From contig NZ_JPQU01000023.1 of NCBI RefSeq assembly GCF_000737245.1, positions 124,001-188,000 on the forward strand: a DNA stretch of 64,000 nt. The letters run 5' to 3'. Origin of the DNA: Pseudomonas syringae (lineage in GTDB: Bacteria > Pseudomonadota > Gammaproteobacteria > Pseudomonadales > Pseudomonadaceae). The notes under the pieces are model-generated. The model made no database searches, had not been told where the DNA came from, and saw only the letters and a list, made by a program, of their open reading frames with translations. Shown piece after piece: positions 16,981 to 25,260 of this stretch. How positions within the stretch are numbered: position 1 is the first letter of the stretch; each line of letters opens with the position of its first letter. A program made the position numbers and the translations under genes.

Positions 16981-18486
16981 TCAGCGCCCGGAGAGCATTT
17001 CAAATGCCGGCTCACCGGTATCAGCATCAACAGTGATGATCTTGCGCTTGTCTGGGTCCGCAGCGCGGACCCGGGCGATCAGTGAGCTCTGGTCGTTAAA
17101 GTCCACTCGGTGTTTGCGATACAGGTTTTGCAGACCCTCCAGCGTCAGCCCACTGATATCCACCAGCCATTGCAACACCTGATCCGGAGCGCCATGACCC
17201 TGCAATGCCTTGTGCAGATCGGGTATGGCCACCAACATGCCGGGGTGGCAACGGCGCAGAAACGCCTCCAGCTCCCGACCTTCATCCACAAATGGCGAGA
17301 ACATCATGCAGATGAGCTGTGCCTCACCCAACCCGTAGCCCTGTTGAGCGAATTCCGCTGCCAGGGCTCGGCGAGCATTGATTTTTTCTTCACCCTGGTA
17401 AGCACCGAGCGCCTGGTCGATCAAGCGCTGGGGCATTCCCTTTCTGCGCATCAGCACTTTGGCCAATTGCAAATATTCGGCGATACCTTCAGCGTAACTG
17501 CGGCCCTGAACGTATTGAACCTTCAACCCGCGCATGTGCGCCATCAATAGCGGATTGGCGCAGTCTGACTCGCTGAAGCTGAATGCAAGGTCTTCAAAAC
17601 GAAAACCCAGAAAGTCAGTCAACAACTTCCAGTGATCCTCAATGCCGCTGGGTATCAAATCGGCGATGCTGATAAAAGATGGGACAACCGCCTTGTTTGC
17701 TCCGATGTACGGCCTTGGAAAAGGGGCGGATGAGTCATTGCCTTCGCCATACAATTCCTGATGGTACGCCTGACCAATGCTATCGATGATCTTCAGCATG
17801 CCATTGAAGTTCTGATTCCCCCAGTCACTGAAGCGATAGCCACTGCGCGGTGCCAGACGCATGATCCAGGTGACGTATTGCTTTTGCTCTTTGCGTGGAT
17901 CGCCGCTGACTACCGCATCCACGCCGCTGCCCCAGGCTGTCGCACGTGCGAAGAAACCGGCAATGCCCAGATAACAGCTATTGCAGAACGTGGTTCGACC
18001 ATCACCTGCGGACACGTGTCCGCTGACCAGCATATCGGAGCGATTCAGCTCGCGGTGGGCGGCAGAGACAGGAAAATCCGGCTCGAACATCTGCACCTGC
18101 TCGCCCTCTACGAGCAGCAGCTCGACGCGCGGATCATCGTGCAGAAACAATGCGCAGTAAGTTCTGTGGATGTTATCCATAACCGCTGGCGTCATCCCCG
18201 CATGACGCATGGTGGCAACGCGCAAATTGAAAGTGGCGGGTGATCGACCGGCGATACTCAACTGCGCAGCACGCAACAGAGCAACGGTGTAGGCGCTGTC
18301 CTTTCCACCACTGAAGGGCACCAGCACCTTGAAACTGGCAATGCGCTCGATCCCCCCCGCCGCGACAATCAGGCGCTGGATCAACAACTGCAACGCGGTG
18401 CGCTCTGCGCGGGTGAAATAGCTCAGCAAGCGCTGCAGCACTTGCTGATAGACATAGTTCATGGCCTGTTCGTGAATAGAGCTCAT
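16981..18486 (-). CDS. PP-loop (N-type ATP pyrophosphatase) family protein of unknown function
   Basis: A 501-residue protein. The PP-loop SGGKDSAYTVALLR lies at about residues 60-73 and marks enzymes that adenylate a substrate, such as those in tRNA thiolation, QueC-type and sugar amidotransferase reactions. A CNSCYLG motif at about 170-176 could bind metal or sulfur. The C-terminal half (about 240-500) matches nothing I recognise. The start at ATG 18486 is supported by AGGAGGG. A longer frame opens with TTG at 18513, but the ribosome binding site lies inside it. The gene is monocistronic. The adenylation chemistry is inferred from the loop; the substrate and pathway are unknown. Confidence 0.75.
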   Translation of the reverse strand: MSSIHEQAMNYVYQQVLQRLLSYFTRAERTALQLLIQRLIVAAGGIERIASFKVLVPFSGGKDSAYTVALLRAAQLSIAGRSPATFNLRVATMRHAGMTPAVMDNIHRTYCALFLHDDPRVELLLVEGEQVQMFEPDFPVSAAHRELNRSDMLVSGHVSAGDGRTTFCNSCYLGIAGFFARATAWGSGVDAVVSGDPRKEQKQYVTWIMRLAPRSGYRFSDWGNQNFNGMLKIIDSIGQAYHQELYGEGNDSSAPFPRPYIGANKAVVPSFISIADLIPSGIEDHWKLLTDFLGFRFEDLAFSFSESDCANPLLMAHMRGLKVQYVQGRSYAEGIAEYLQLAKVLMRRKGMPQRLIDQALGAYQGEEKINARRALAAEFAQQGYGLGEAQLICMMFSPFVDEGRELEAFLRRCHPGMLVAIPDLHKALQGHGAPDQVLQWLVDISGLTLEGLQNLYRKHRVDFNDQSSLIARVRAADPDKRKIITVDADTGEPAFEMLSGR

Positions 18487-19028
18487 AACCCGGCGCCCTC
18501 CTGCAATAAGCAACCGAGAGGCTCAATAGTGGACAGAATAAAAAGGAGATCATTGACCATAACTCATTCCCTGAGTGGTAAGCACCCCGCCATTATCAGT
18601 AATAAAAATTTAATTACAAGACATGCGTCACACTTTAAGACGGACACTAATTTGCTCAAATTAAACATTAATAAACTATACAAAGATGTTTAAGCGCGCC
18701 ACAAGCAAGCACCCCCAGCATCCCGTCTACACGGCGCGCAGACACCCTGCAGAGCTAAGTAATGCCTATCGCGGCAGACCTCCCAATGTCACGACGCCCC
18801 GCACGAGAACTTATATCTCGACTACTTCAAATACCATCGAAGACAGGCACCAGGAGCTGAACTTTGATTCGGATGTTTAATTGCCCACACGCGACAGGAT
18901 AATCGTGCTGAAAACCCTGTTACGTTTTAAACGCCCGACGAAAATACACTGCCTGTCTGCAAAATGATAAGGCACAAAATAAAATGCCCTCCTGAAGAGG
19001 AAGGCATTTGAGCTATCTACCGCGAGAG
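18487..19028. other. Intergenic region with AT-rich promoter zone and terminator
   Basis: About 540 bp. The segment 18590-18690 is strikingly AT-rich and probably contains the leftward promoter for the PP-loop gene. The right end holds the terminator hairpin of the MDR gene (18983-19011). Small frames here (such as 18686-18880) lack ribosome binding sites and family features. Confidence 0.5.
18983..19011 (-). terminator. Terminator of the MDR oxidoreductase gene
   Basis: AAATGCC and GGCATTT arms with inner CTCCT / AGGAA pairing. On the minus strand the hairpin is followed by a T-rich tract (GCATTTTATTTTG), just past the oxidoreductase stop codon. Confidence 0.65.
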
Positions 19029-20051
19029 TCAGTCTGATTCAACTTCCAGAACTGCACGGCCACCAATCGGGCAACCGTCCATGTAACGATGCGCCTGGAC
19101 CACTTCACTGAGCGGGAAAACCCGGGTCTTGAGCGGCTCGAGAACGCGGTCAGCGGTCAGCTGGTTAATCTCTCGCAAGGCACGCTGTAGCGCCTCTGCA
19201 TCCTGACAGATCCCAAGCTCCGGTTTACCCGTGAAGTTACCCAGGCAATGCACGAAGAACTGAATGTTCTTCTGAAACGCTGCGCAGGCCGGGAACGGGG
19301 TCTGGTTACCACCTTGCAGCCCATAAAGCACCAAGCTGCCACGCGGGGCCAGTACATCACCCATGATCGACATCTGCGGGCCGCCCAAACCATCGAGGAC
19401 CACATCTACGCCGCGACCGTCAGTGTATTTGTTGATAGCCATCAACAAATCCTGCTCCTCGGTGACGACAACCTTGTCGGCCCCCAGGGACAGCAGATAC
19501 TCGCGGGCATCATCAGTCTTGGTCGCCGCGATCACTCGCACTCCTAATGCTTTGCCCAGCTGCACAAACGATGGACCGGCACAGTGGCTGGCATCCGTCA
19601 CCAGTGCGATTTGCCCAGGCTTGATACGCGCAAGATCGACATATGCAAAGTAAGCGACCAACAACGGCGTGTAGTGCACGCTGGCTTCAACCGGGGTCAA
19701 TACATCCGGATAACGGGTCAGGGAAGTACGTGGCAGGACGATCACCTCGCCATATACCGGATGCTGATTAGGATCAGCGGCCGGGAAACTGGCGACCTTG
19801 TCGCCGACCTTTAGATCGTCAACACCTTCGCCCAGCGCCGTCACCACACCGGCCATTTCATGACCCAGACCGGCAGGGAGCCGCGCCTGTGAAGAGGCGA
19901 GGTTTTGCCGCCAGAGCACGTCATACCAGCTGATGCCTATCGCCTGAACACGCACCTGTACCTCGCCGGGCGCAGGCAACGCAGCAGGATGCTCTTCAAT
20001 CTTGAGCACCTCGGCTGGACCAAACTGATGAAAACGAATCGTGCGGGACAT
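19029..20051 (-). CDS. Zinc-independent MDR oxidoreductase (quinone reductase/alcohol dehydrogenase-like)
   Basis: A 340-residue medium-chain dehydrogenase/reductase. The GroES-like N-terminal domain has GLGHEMAGVVTALGEGVDDL (about 63-82). The expected catalytic zinc cysteine near residue 40 is replaced (GISWYDVLWRQ), and the four-cysteine structural zinc lobe is absent. This places it with quinone oxidoreductases rather than alcohol dehydrogenases. The NAD(P)-binding region is at about 150-175, with VTDASHCAGPSFVQLGKALG in place of a canonical GxGxxG. It would reduce quinones or enones with NADPH. It is divergent from a LysR gene about 380 bp away, a common arrangement for a regulator and its target. 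Confidence 0.85.
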   Translation of the reverse strand: MSRTIRFHQFGPAEVLKIEEHPAALPAPGEVQVRVQAIGISWYDVLWRQNLASSQARLPAGLGHEMAGVVTALGEGVDDLKVGDKVASFPAADPNQHPVYGEVIVLPRTSLTRYPDVLTPVEASVHYTPLLVAYFAYVDLARIKPGQIALVTDASHCAGPSFVQLGKALGVRVIAATKTDDAREYLLSLGADKVVVTEEQDLLMAINKYTDGRGVDVVLDGLGGPQMSIMGDVLAPRGSLVLYGLQGGNQTPFPACAAFQKNIQFFVHCLGNFTGKPELGICQDAEALQRALREINQLTADRVLEPLKTRVFPLSEVVQAHRYMDGCPIGGRAVLEVESD

Positions 20052-20434
20052 TTCGAACCTCGCCTAGATAACCTTGATGCCATGAACTCTATCCGGGCTC
20101 TGCCGGTAACACTATGAGTGGCTATTAATAGTCGACATGCCTGTCATTGATTGTCCCTGAATTGCGTAGGGAATTCTGAGGATCAATCAACACAGCTCCA
20201 TGCATTCATGGGCGGCCATTGTTCGCATGTCAGGCCCACAATGCAACCCATGTCGCCCAACGCCGAGGCCCGGCCTGATGTCATCGAAAACTCAGCGCCC
20301 TGCTCGACTTAGAATTTATCCATGCGCAAAACCTGCGTTTGCTCGTACTATTCACGCCGGGCTCACAGCACATTCCGACAGACCGTGAGCCGTTTTCGCA
20401 CAACCGCAACGACCAACGGCCGAGATATCCCGCC
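20052..20434. promoter_or_regulatory. Divergent promoter region, MDR gene / LysR gene
   Basis: A 383-bp spacer between the leftward oxidoreductase and the rightward LysR gene. Short AT-rich blocks (CTATTAATAGTC near 20125 and GAATTGCGTAGGGAATTC near 20158) could be LysR contacts. I see no gene. The frame continues upstream of the LysR start from 20339, but that extension is not LysR-like. Confidence 0.4.
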
Positions 20435-21349
20435 ATGAATCGCAACGACCTGCGTCGCGTTGACCTCAATTTGCTCATCGTCTTCGAAACCCTGATGCAT
20501 GAGCGCAGTGTGACACGTGCCGCCGAAAAGCTGTTTCTCGGGCAACCGGCGATCAGCGCCGCTCTTTCCCGGTTGCGGGGGCTGTTCGATGATCCGCTGT
20601 TTGTCCGTACCGGGCGAAGCATGGAGCCAACCGCCAGAGCCACCGAGATCTTCGGCCTGCTCTCGCCTGCGCTGGACTCAATTTCAACAGCGGTCAGTCG
20701 TGCATCGGAATTTGATCCGGCCACCAGCACCGCGGTGTTTCGGATTGGCCTGTCAGATGAAGTTGAGTTCGCCTTGCTGCCAGCGCTGTTAAAGCGCCTG
20801 CGCTCGGAAGCGCCCGGCATTGTGCTGGTGGTGCGACGCGTCAATTACATTCTGATGCCTGCCTTGCTGGCTTCCGGCGAGATATCCATCGGCGTCAGCT
20901 ACACCAATGATCTGCCAGCCAATGCAAAGCGCAAAGTCCTGCGGCGCAGCAAGGCCATGTTGCTGCGTGCAGACAGTATGCCGGGTGCGCTGAGCCTGGA
21001 AGACTTTTGCTCCCGCCCCCATGCGTTGGTTTCATTTGCCGGTGATCTAAGCGGTTTTATCGACGAGCACTTGGCAAAGATCGACCGCAAACGCCATGTC
21101 GTGCTCGCTGTCCCGCAATTCAACGGCTTGGCAACCCTGCTCGCCGGCACCGACATCCTTGCCACGGTGCCGGACTATGCCGCCGCAGTATTGGCCGCTG
21201 CCGGGGGCGTGAGGGCCGAGCCGCTGCCCATCGAGACGCAGACCTTCGAACTGCACATGGCCTGGCGCGGCTCGCAGGATAACGACCCGGGCGAGCGTTG
21301 GTTGCGGTCGAGGATTCAGATGTTCTTCGGGGACCCGGATAGTCTGTAA
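20435..21349 (+). CDS. LysR-family transcriptional regulator
   Basis: A 304-residue regulator. The N-terminal winged helix-turn-helix (DLNLLIVFETLMHERSVTRA, then AAEKLFLGQPAISAALSRLR) is at about residues 8-50, and the effector-binding periplasmic-binding-protein fold occupies the rest. The start at ATG 20435 (MNRNDLRRVDLNLL) gives the family-standard N-terminus; the frame is open 32 codons further upstream. It is divergent from the MDR oxidoreductase, which it probably controls in response to a small ligand. Its stop codon TAA (21347-21349) abuts exactly the last matching base of an IS21 fragment, so the gene end may have been touched by the insertion. The C-terminus nonetheless looks full length. 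Confidence 0.88.
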   Translation: MNRNDLRRVDLNLLIVFETLMHERSVTRAAEKLFLGQPAISAALSRLRGLFDDPLFVRTGRSMEPTARATEIFGLLSPALDSISTAVSRASEFDPATSTAVFRIGLSDEVEFALLPALLKRLRSEAPGIVLVVRRVNYILMPALLASGEISIGVSYTNDLPANAKRKVLRRSKAMLLRADSMPGALSLEDFCSRPHALVSFAGDLSGFIDEHLAKIDRKRHVVLAVPQFNGLATLLAGTDILATVPDYAAAVLAAAGGVRAEPLPIETQTFELHMAWRGSQDNDPGERWLRSRIQMFFGDPDSL

Positions 21350-21847
21350 TGCAACCAACCAGAATGCGCGACTGGCGCACAGCTTCATGTGGGAGACCTG
21401 GATGCGTCGAAACAGGCCTCCGATCAGCAGGTCTTCTTCGCTCCAGTCAAAATGAAAAGCTTCACCGAGCGCAAACGTCAGCGGTACAAAAGCGCGTGAA
21501 GACTTGCCTTGCTCACCTCGCCACGAGCGTACAAACGCCGTGAGCTGGCTGTAGCCGCCGTCATAACCCTCGGCCTTGATCTGCTCGAAAAGTGCTTTGG
21601 CGCTTCTGCGATTGTGCTTTGCCCGGAACGAATCGGCTTTCAGCGCCTGTTCCAGCGTGTCGTGGAAAGGGTTGAGTTTGTTGAAGGTCGCGCACCGCTG
21701 GTACGCCGGCTGAGTAGCTTCAGGCGCTATGACCCATTTTCGAATGGTGTTTCTCGACAGCCCGGTACGCTTGGCTATCTGGTGCAGCGAGAGCTTGTCG
21801 CGGAAGTACATCCGCCGGATTTTTCCCAACATTTCCATGCTGATCAC
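21350..21847 (-). pseudogene. Truncated istA transposase of an IS21-family element
   Basis: Reading leftward from 21847, 166 codons match the N-terminal part of IS21 IstA. They include the helix-turn-helix LSLHQIAKRTGLSRNTIRKW, the motif EQIKAEGYDGGYSQLTAFVR and the start of the DDE core, HFDWSEEDLLIGG. Homology stops after HMKLCASRAFWLVA at base 21350. The frame then runs on through the antisense of the LysR gene as meaningless sequence. Full IstA is about 500 residues, so two thirds are missing, including most catalytic residues, and istB is absent. The remnant cannot transpose. Confidence 0.88.
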
Positions 21848-21917
21848 CCTGTGTTCTCCTGCTCGGAAAGTGAGCAGAAGCAGTTGAACACCTGGGTCAG
21901 TTTTCGGTCAGCGGCAA
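21350..21917 (-). mobile_element. IS21-family insertion sequence remnant (one end plus 5' istA)
   Basis: The istA 5' fragment and about 70 bp upstream of it remain. The outer region holds GGGTCAGTTTTCGGTCAGCG (about 21895-21914), of the kind found in the multiple terminal repeats of Pseudomonas IS21 elements. The opposite end, istB and any target duplication are missing. The right boundary at about 21917 is approximate. The left boundary coincides with the LysR stop codon. Confidence 0.7.
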
Positions 21918-22106
21918 CAGCAAGTATCGGCCGGTGGGTCGTCTCAGGAAATGGCGCGAACTGGCCGAAAGCAGTCCCACTTAATTGTGAAGGCAATCCT
22001 CCCGCACCGGTCGTCAGAACCCTGCCCTCCGGTCTGACACCGAACACCGCGGCGGATCAGGCAGGTACGCGCTCGCTGGCCGGAAAGCGACAGTTTATGG
22101 CACCGA

Positions 22107-22907
22107 TCAACGTGGGAGGTGAGGAATGACTCCTGCGAGAATCTTTGGACTCATACCTGTCAGTCGATGGCACAACGAAACAAAGCTACTCACGCTGTCA
22201 TAGCCAAGAGACATCGCGGTATCAGTGACGGATTTTCCCTCGGAAAGCATGTCAATTCCCGCCATCAAACGGGCGACCTGCCGCCATTTCCCTACAGACA
22301 TCCCAGTTTCTTGTTTGAAGGTTCGTGTAAGCGTGCGCCGAGACATGTTAGATGACGCTGCCAGTTCATCTAGTCCGGCCATATCTTCAATGCGCTGCTG
22401 CCACTTCTCTGCCACTGCTCGCAGCTCAGCAGATTTTGGCATTGGAAGAAGGAGCGGCGCGCCCCTTGCGACGGCTAATTCATCGAAGAGGACGTCGATT
22501 AGACGTTGTTCGGCCGCAGAAATCGACTCGTACGTCCCTGATTGTCGAGCCAGTTTTTCAATTACAGCTCGGGCTAGCGGAGAAGAAGTCCACACGCAAG
22601 GCCGGCTAGGAAGTAACGCGCACAAAGTTGGCGCCAAATGAATGCGCGTCCATACGAGGTCTTGTGTGTCCGCACCATGCACTGCGTAAGGCGGAATCCA
22701 GCAAATTTGAAGTGGCGGGATGAGCCAGTGGCCCGTCTCACTATAAGCCTTCAGATGGCCAGCATGGAGGAGGAACAGCTCTCCGTGCGGATGCGAATGG
22801 GAGGTGATGGGCAGACGCTGATCGATGCTCCGAGCGACATTAATGAGCCCCCCTTCGCTGAACGAATCGATTGAGGCAACAGATGGCGGCGTTACGAGGT
22901 TTTGCAT
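22107..22907 (-). CDS. AraC-family transcriptional regulator
   Basis: About 266 residues from ATG 22907 (MQNLVTPPSV), which has GGAG 9 bases upstream. The alternative ATG at 22916 would directly abut that site. The N-terminal cupin (HSHPHGELFLLHAG, about 36-50, and PPYAVHG) senses a ligand. The C-terminal double helix-turn-helix contains DELAASSNMSRRTLTRTFKQ and VTDTAMSLGYDSVSSFVSLC. It would activate or repress a nearby operon, but no obvious target is adjacent. To its left are the IS remnant and non-coding sequence; to its right is a gene-poor stretch. It may be left over from a lost locus. Confidence 0.88.
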   Translation of the reverse strand: MQNLVTPPSVASIDSFSEGGLINVARSIDQRLPITSHSHPHGELFLLHAGHLKAYSETGHWLIPPLQICWIPPYAVHGADTQDLVWTRIHLAPTLCALLPSRPCVWTSSPLARAVIEKLARQSGTYESISAAEQRLIDVLFDELAVARGAPLLLPMPKSAELRAVAEKWQQRIEDMAGLDELAASSNMSRRTLTRTFKQETGMSVGKWRQVARLMAGIDMLSEGKSVTDTAMSLGYDSVSSFVSLCHRLTGMSPKILAGVIPHLPR

Positions 22908-23310
22908 AAGGCCCATCTCCGTCTATTAATGCGCAGCAAGGCGAGCTCTTGGTAAATAGCGGATCTGAACGTATAAGCCGTGACTAGCTGAACAATTCGA
23001 CGTCTCCTGCACTTTCTCTACGGGGGCCAGCTGGTCTGCGGCAGGTTCGTCGCTGTGAAAGCTGCGGAGCGCTGCCTGATGAACTCTACCGAGGCATTTC
23101 TCGTTAGCCATTGTGCGGCAAACGTTGGCGTAATGAAAGATAGCACCAAATCCCCAGACAACCCTCGCACGGCTCAACAAACGCAGTGCTCCCCGCAAAT
23201 ACTTAAAAACCTTGAAGTGGCCCGAAATCATATGCCAGCAGCACTTCTCGCGTGGCGCGTATTGATTGCCACGTGCAGAATTCGTTATCGTTAAAAAATG
23301 GCAAATTAAA
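22908..23310. other. Intergenic region in accessory patch
   Basis: About 400 bp. It probably carries the AraC promoter on the left and the promoter of the lipoprotein operon on the right. Open frames on both strands here (158 codons leftward, 79 rightward) show no family features and no ribosome binding site. Near 23260-23310 the sequence becomes AT-rich. Confidence 0.45.
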
Positions 23311-23976
23311 ATGAAATATCTTTTTGACATTCGCACTCGCTCGATATTAATAGGGATAGCAATACTCCTCGTTTCAGGCTGTGCCGGCAGTCGAGTGAAC
23401 AATGTTGTTAGGTCGCACGATGTTGCCGTCCCCGCCCCTAGAACGATTGCAGTCCAAACTGAGGTGGAGCTTGAATACCCACCTCGTCACGAGTCGAAAG
23501 AGGTTCAGTTGGATGCCGCGACCCAGGCAGGGAGATCGCTTAACAGCGACCTAGAATCGACCCTGAGAGCACGCCATTTGCTTGTGGTAAATCCCAACGA
23601 AAAGCCGGATATATTACTTTACAATCGCGTTGTCGACGTCCGTCAGGGCAAAAGAGCATTACGTTTATTTGTAGGTTATGGCGCAGGGAGAGCAGAGTTA
23701 GAGGTTAATACCAGTTTGCGACTTCCTAACGCACCGCAAGCGCCGCTGCTTTCCTTTCAGACAAAGAGTACAACCGGCACCATGCCTGGCAACGTAATTA
23801 GTGGCGCGGTCCGAAGCCTTGGCAAAGACGGCCTTGAAGTCGAAGTCACCGAGACAGCTAAGCTCATAGACAGCGAACTTGAAAAGTATTTTCTTGCCCG
23901 AGGTTGGCCATACCCCAAACCCTCGTCTACCGGCAATGTGGCAACCTTGCCGGGGCAGCCTGGGGTCAGCGAATGA
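23311..23976 (+). CDS. DUF4410 lipoprotein
   Basis: A 221-residue lipoprotein. The signal peptide (SILIGIAILLVSGCAG) ends in a clear lipobox with the lipidated cysteine at about residue 29. The mature part (about 45-205) has the DUF4410 layout: PRTIAVQTEV, a region around DLESTLRARHLLVV, DVRQGKRALRLFVGYGAGRA and a C-terminal helix. This family has no settled function; several members are outer-membrane-associated and have a conserved glycine-rich turn. The start at ATG 23311 is chosen because the signal peptide begins there; the frame is open 15 codons upstream. The stop overlaps the next gene (ATGATGA), so both are translated together. The local sequence is more AT-rich than the surrounding chromosome. 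Confidence 0.82.
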   Translation: MKYLFDIRTRSILIGIAILLVSGCAGSRVNNVVRSHDVAVPAPRTIAVQTEVELEYPPRHESKEVQLDAATQAGRSLNSDLESTLRARHLLVVNPNEKPDILLYNRVVDVRQGKRALRLFVGYGAGRAELEVNTSLRLPNAPQAPLLSFQTKSTTGTMPGNVISGAVRSLGKDGLEVEVTETAKLIDSELEKYFLARGWPYPKPSSTGNVATLPGQPGVSE

Positions 23977-24518
23977 TGAAGGGTGATAATAATTTTGGCG
24001 GCCATGATCGGACGCTTGAGACGGTCCCCTCCCTAGTTGGCACCTCTTTACCCCATGTCGACCTGCCATCGACTTACGGTGAAACAATCAATTTTGCAAA
24101 TTTGCCTAATCGTAATTTTTTTGTATTTCATCCAGTTGCATTACCTCTGGATGTCCCTATCGATAATAAGCTCGATGCCATTTTTTCTATAAAATTAAGT
24201 ATGGCAATACTAATGGCGTTCAACGAATTGCAAGAAGAATTAGCGGTATTGGGCGCCGGTACATTTGGTGTAAATATCCAATCAACGCACATGCAAGCAA
24301 TAATCTCTGATGCGTTAGGTCTGAAGTATCCATTGTTGAGCGACAAAAACGCGGAATTGGGGCGTGCGCTCAAAATACCTTTACTCTCCGAAGGTAGAAC
24401 GCGGAGATTTCCCGTGCTCGTCATTGAAGCCAAAATGGGATTAATAACACGCCAGATCTCTTTCCAAGCAGCCTCAGATAACATATGTGAAGAACTACGA
24501 CATTCATTGCTTTCCTGA
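23973..24518 (+). CDS. Peroxiredoxin-like (AhpC/TSA) protein lacking the peroxidatic cysteine
   Basis: A 181-residue protein starting at ATG 23973, overlapping the lipoprotein stop; a second ATG follows immediately. The fold pattern is that of a redoxin: VGTSLPHVDLPSTYGETINF, FFVFHP, then VLGAGTFGVNIQSTHMQAII, LKYPLLSDKNAELGRALKIP and a FPVLVIEA strand. In related proteins a GCTPQ-type active-site segment follows the FFVFHP strand. Here that region reads LDAIFSIKLSMAILMAF and has no cysteine. The only cysteine is near the C-terminus (NICEEL). It should therefore not reduce peroxides. It may act as a structural or binding partner of the lipoprotein, or it may be a decaying gene. Confidence 0.7.
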   Translation: MMKGDNNFGGHDRTLETVPSLVGTSLPHVDLPSTYGETINFANLPNRNFFVFHPVALPLDVPIDNKLDAIFSIKLSMAILMAFNELQEELAVLGAGTFGVNIQSTHMQAIISDALGLKYPLLSDKNAELGRALKIPLLSEGRTRRFPVLVIEAKMGLITRQISFQAASDNICEELRHSLLS

Positions 24519-25046
24519 TCTGTGCTTTTTCCAGAGCGGTCTGAAAAGGTGTGCAGCCGCATTGCATCGTTCGAGCCCGTCGCACGGCGCTATGCGATCT
24601 CAACGGCACTATCGGTGAAGAAAACAATGTGTGTTGGGAAAAACGCATCTGCTGCCGAAATCGGTCTCCGAAGACGCATATACCCGCCGATTCGGTATCT
24701 GAGCAACTCGATCCTACAAGTAGCAATCGGGCTTCCGTTGAGCGCCAGCCTGGGAGGACATGCGGCAAAAGAATTGTAGCCGGCTTTGGAGCCAAATCAG
24801 AGATTCCGGCCGCCTACACCGACCACATCAATGGATTTGCCAAGCCGCATGCACACCCGGAGCGACCCTATGCGCAGTTTGCGCTGACAACTGCAACTGG
24901 AAGTTCATGGGCTCCCCGCCTTTATAGGCAAGGCGATCCCGGCCCAGAAATGTTGCTGTATGCAAGTGCACCGGCTGCTGGACAGCGCCGACCCCGATGT
25001 GTGGTGAAGGCTAAGTAGAACCTTTCATTGCGGGAGGCGACGGCTA
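24519..25046. other. Gene-free stretch, possible remnants
   Basis: About 530 bp between the peroxiredoxin-like gene and the truncated LysR gene. Open frames exist on both strands (for example 155 codons at 24551-25018) but none shows a family motif, signal peptide or ribosome binding site. The stretch looks like eroded coding sequence or insertion debris. Confidence 0.4.
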
Positions 25047-25199
25047 ATGGATCTTCGTCATTTGAAGTGTTTTCTGGCCGTGGCCAAAGAGCTCCATTGC
25101 GGCCGGGCAGCCGAGCGGCTGCACATTGAGCAGTCGCCGCTGTCGCGAGCCATCAAGGAGTTGGAAGAGGACCTTGGCCTCCAGCTATTCGTTCGGAAA
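25047..25199 (+). pseudogene. LysR-family regulator, truncated after the DNA-binding domain
   Basis: The frame starts [20 protein letters not shown] and contains the full winged helix-turn-helix ([31 protein letters not shown]), preceded by a GGGAGGCG site. LysR homology stops at codon 51 (base about 25199). The frame then runs through a hairpin for 14 meaningless codons to TAA at 25244. About 240 residues of effector domain are missing. The fragment abuts the terminator of the leftward tct operon, so the 3' part was probably lost when these two segments were joined. Confidence 0.82.
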
Positions 25200-25228
25200 C
25201 CGGCATCAATTCGAAAATCGATGCCGGT
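25199..25228 (-). terminator. Hairpin downstream of tctA
   Basis: ACCGGCATC and GATGCCGGT form a 9-bp perfect stem around a 12-base AT-rich loop, 33 bp past the tctA stop in the leftward direction. The following T-run is short (GGTTTCC), so it may be a weak terminator or a 3'-end stabiliser. Confidence 0.6.
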
Positions 25229-25260
25229 GAGCCATTCGCTTTAATTCAACGCCTGGTCAA

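Noticed and set aside
21047..21349. Continuation of the istA frame across the LysR gene
   Set aside because: The reading frame stays open by chance, but IstA similarity ends at 21350 and the LysR gene on the other strand is intact.
22926..23402. 158-codon leftward frame between AraC and the lipoprotein gene
   Set aside because: It overlaps the signal peptide of the lipoprotein, has no family features and no ribosome binding site.
23973..24518. Frameshift or pseudogene explanation for the cysteine-less redoxin
   Set aside because: The frame is clean, starts coupled to the lipoprotein gene and keeps fold motifs on both sides of the active-site region, so it is treated as a real gene with a lost active site.
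24551..25018. 155-codon frame before the truncated LysR gene
   Set aside because: No domain, unusual composition and no start signal; overlapping frames on the other strand are equally long.
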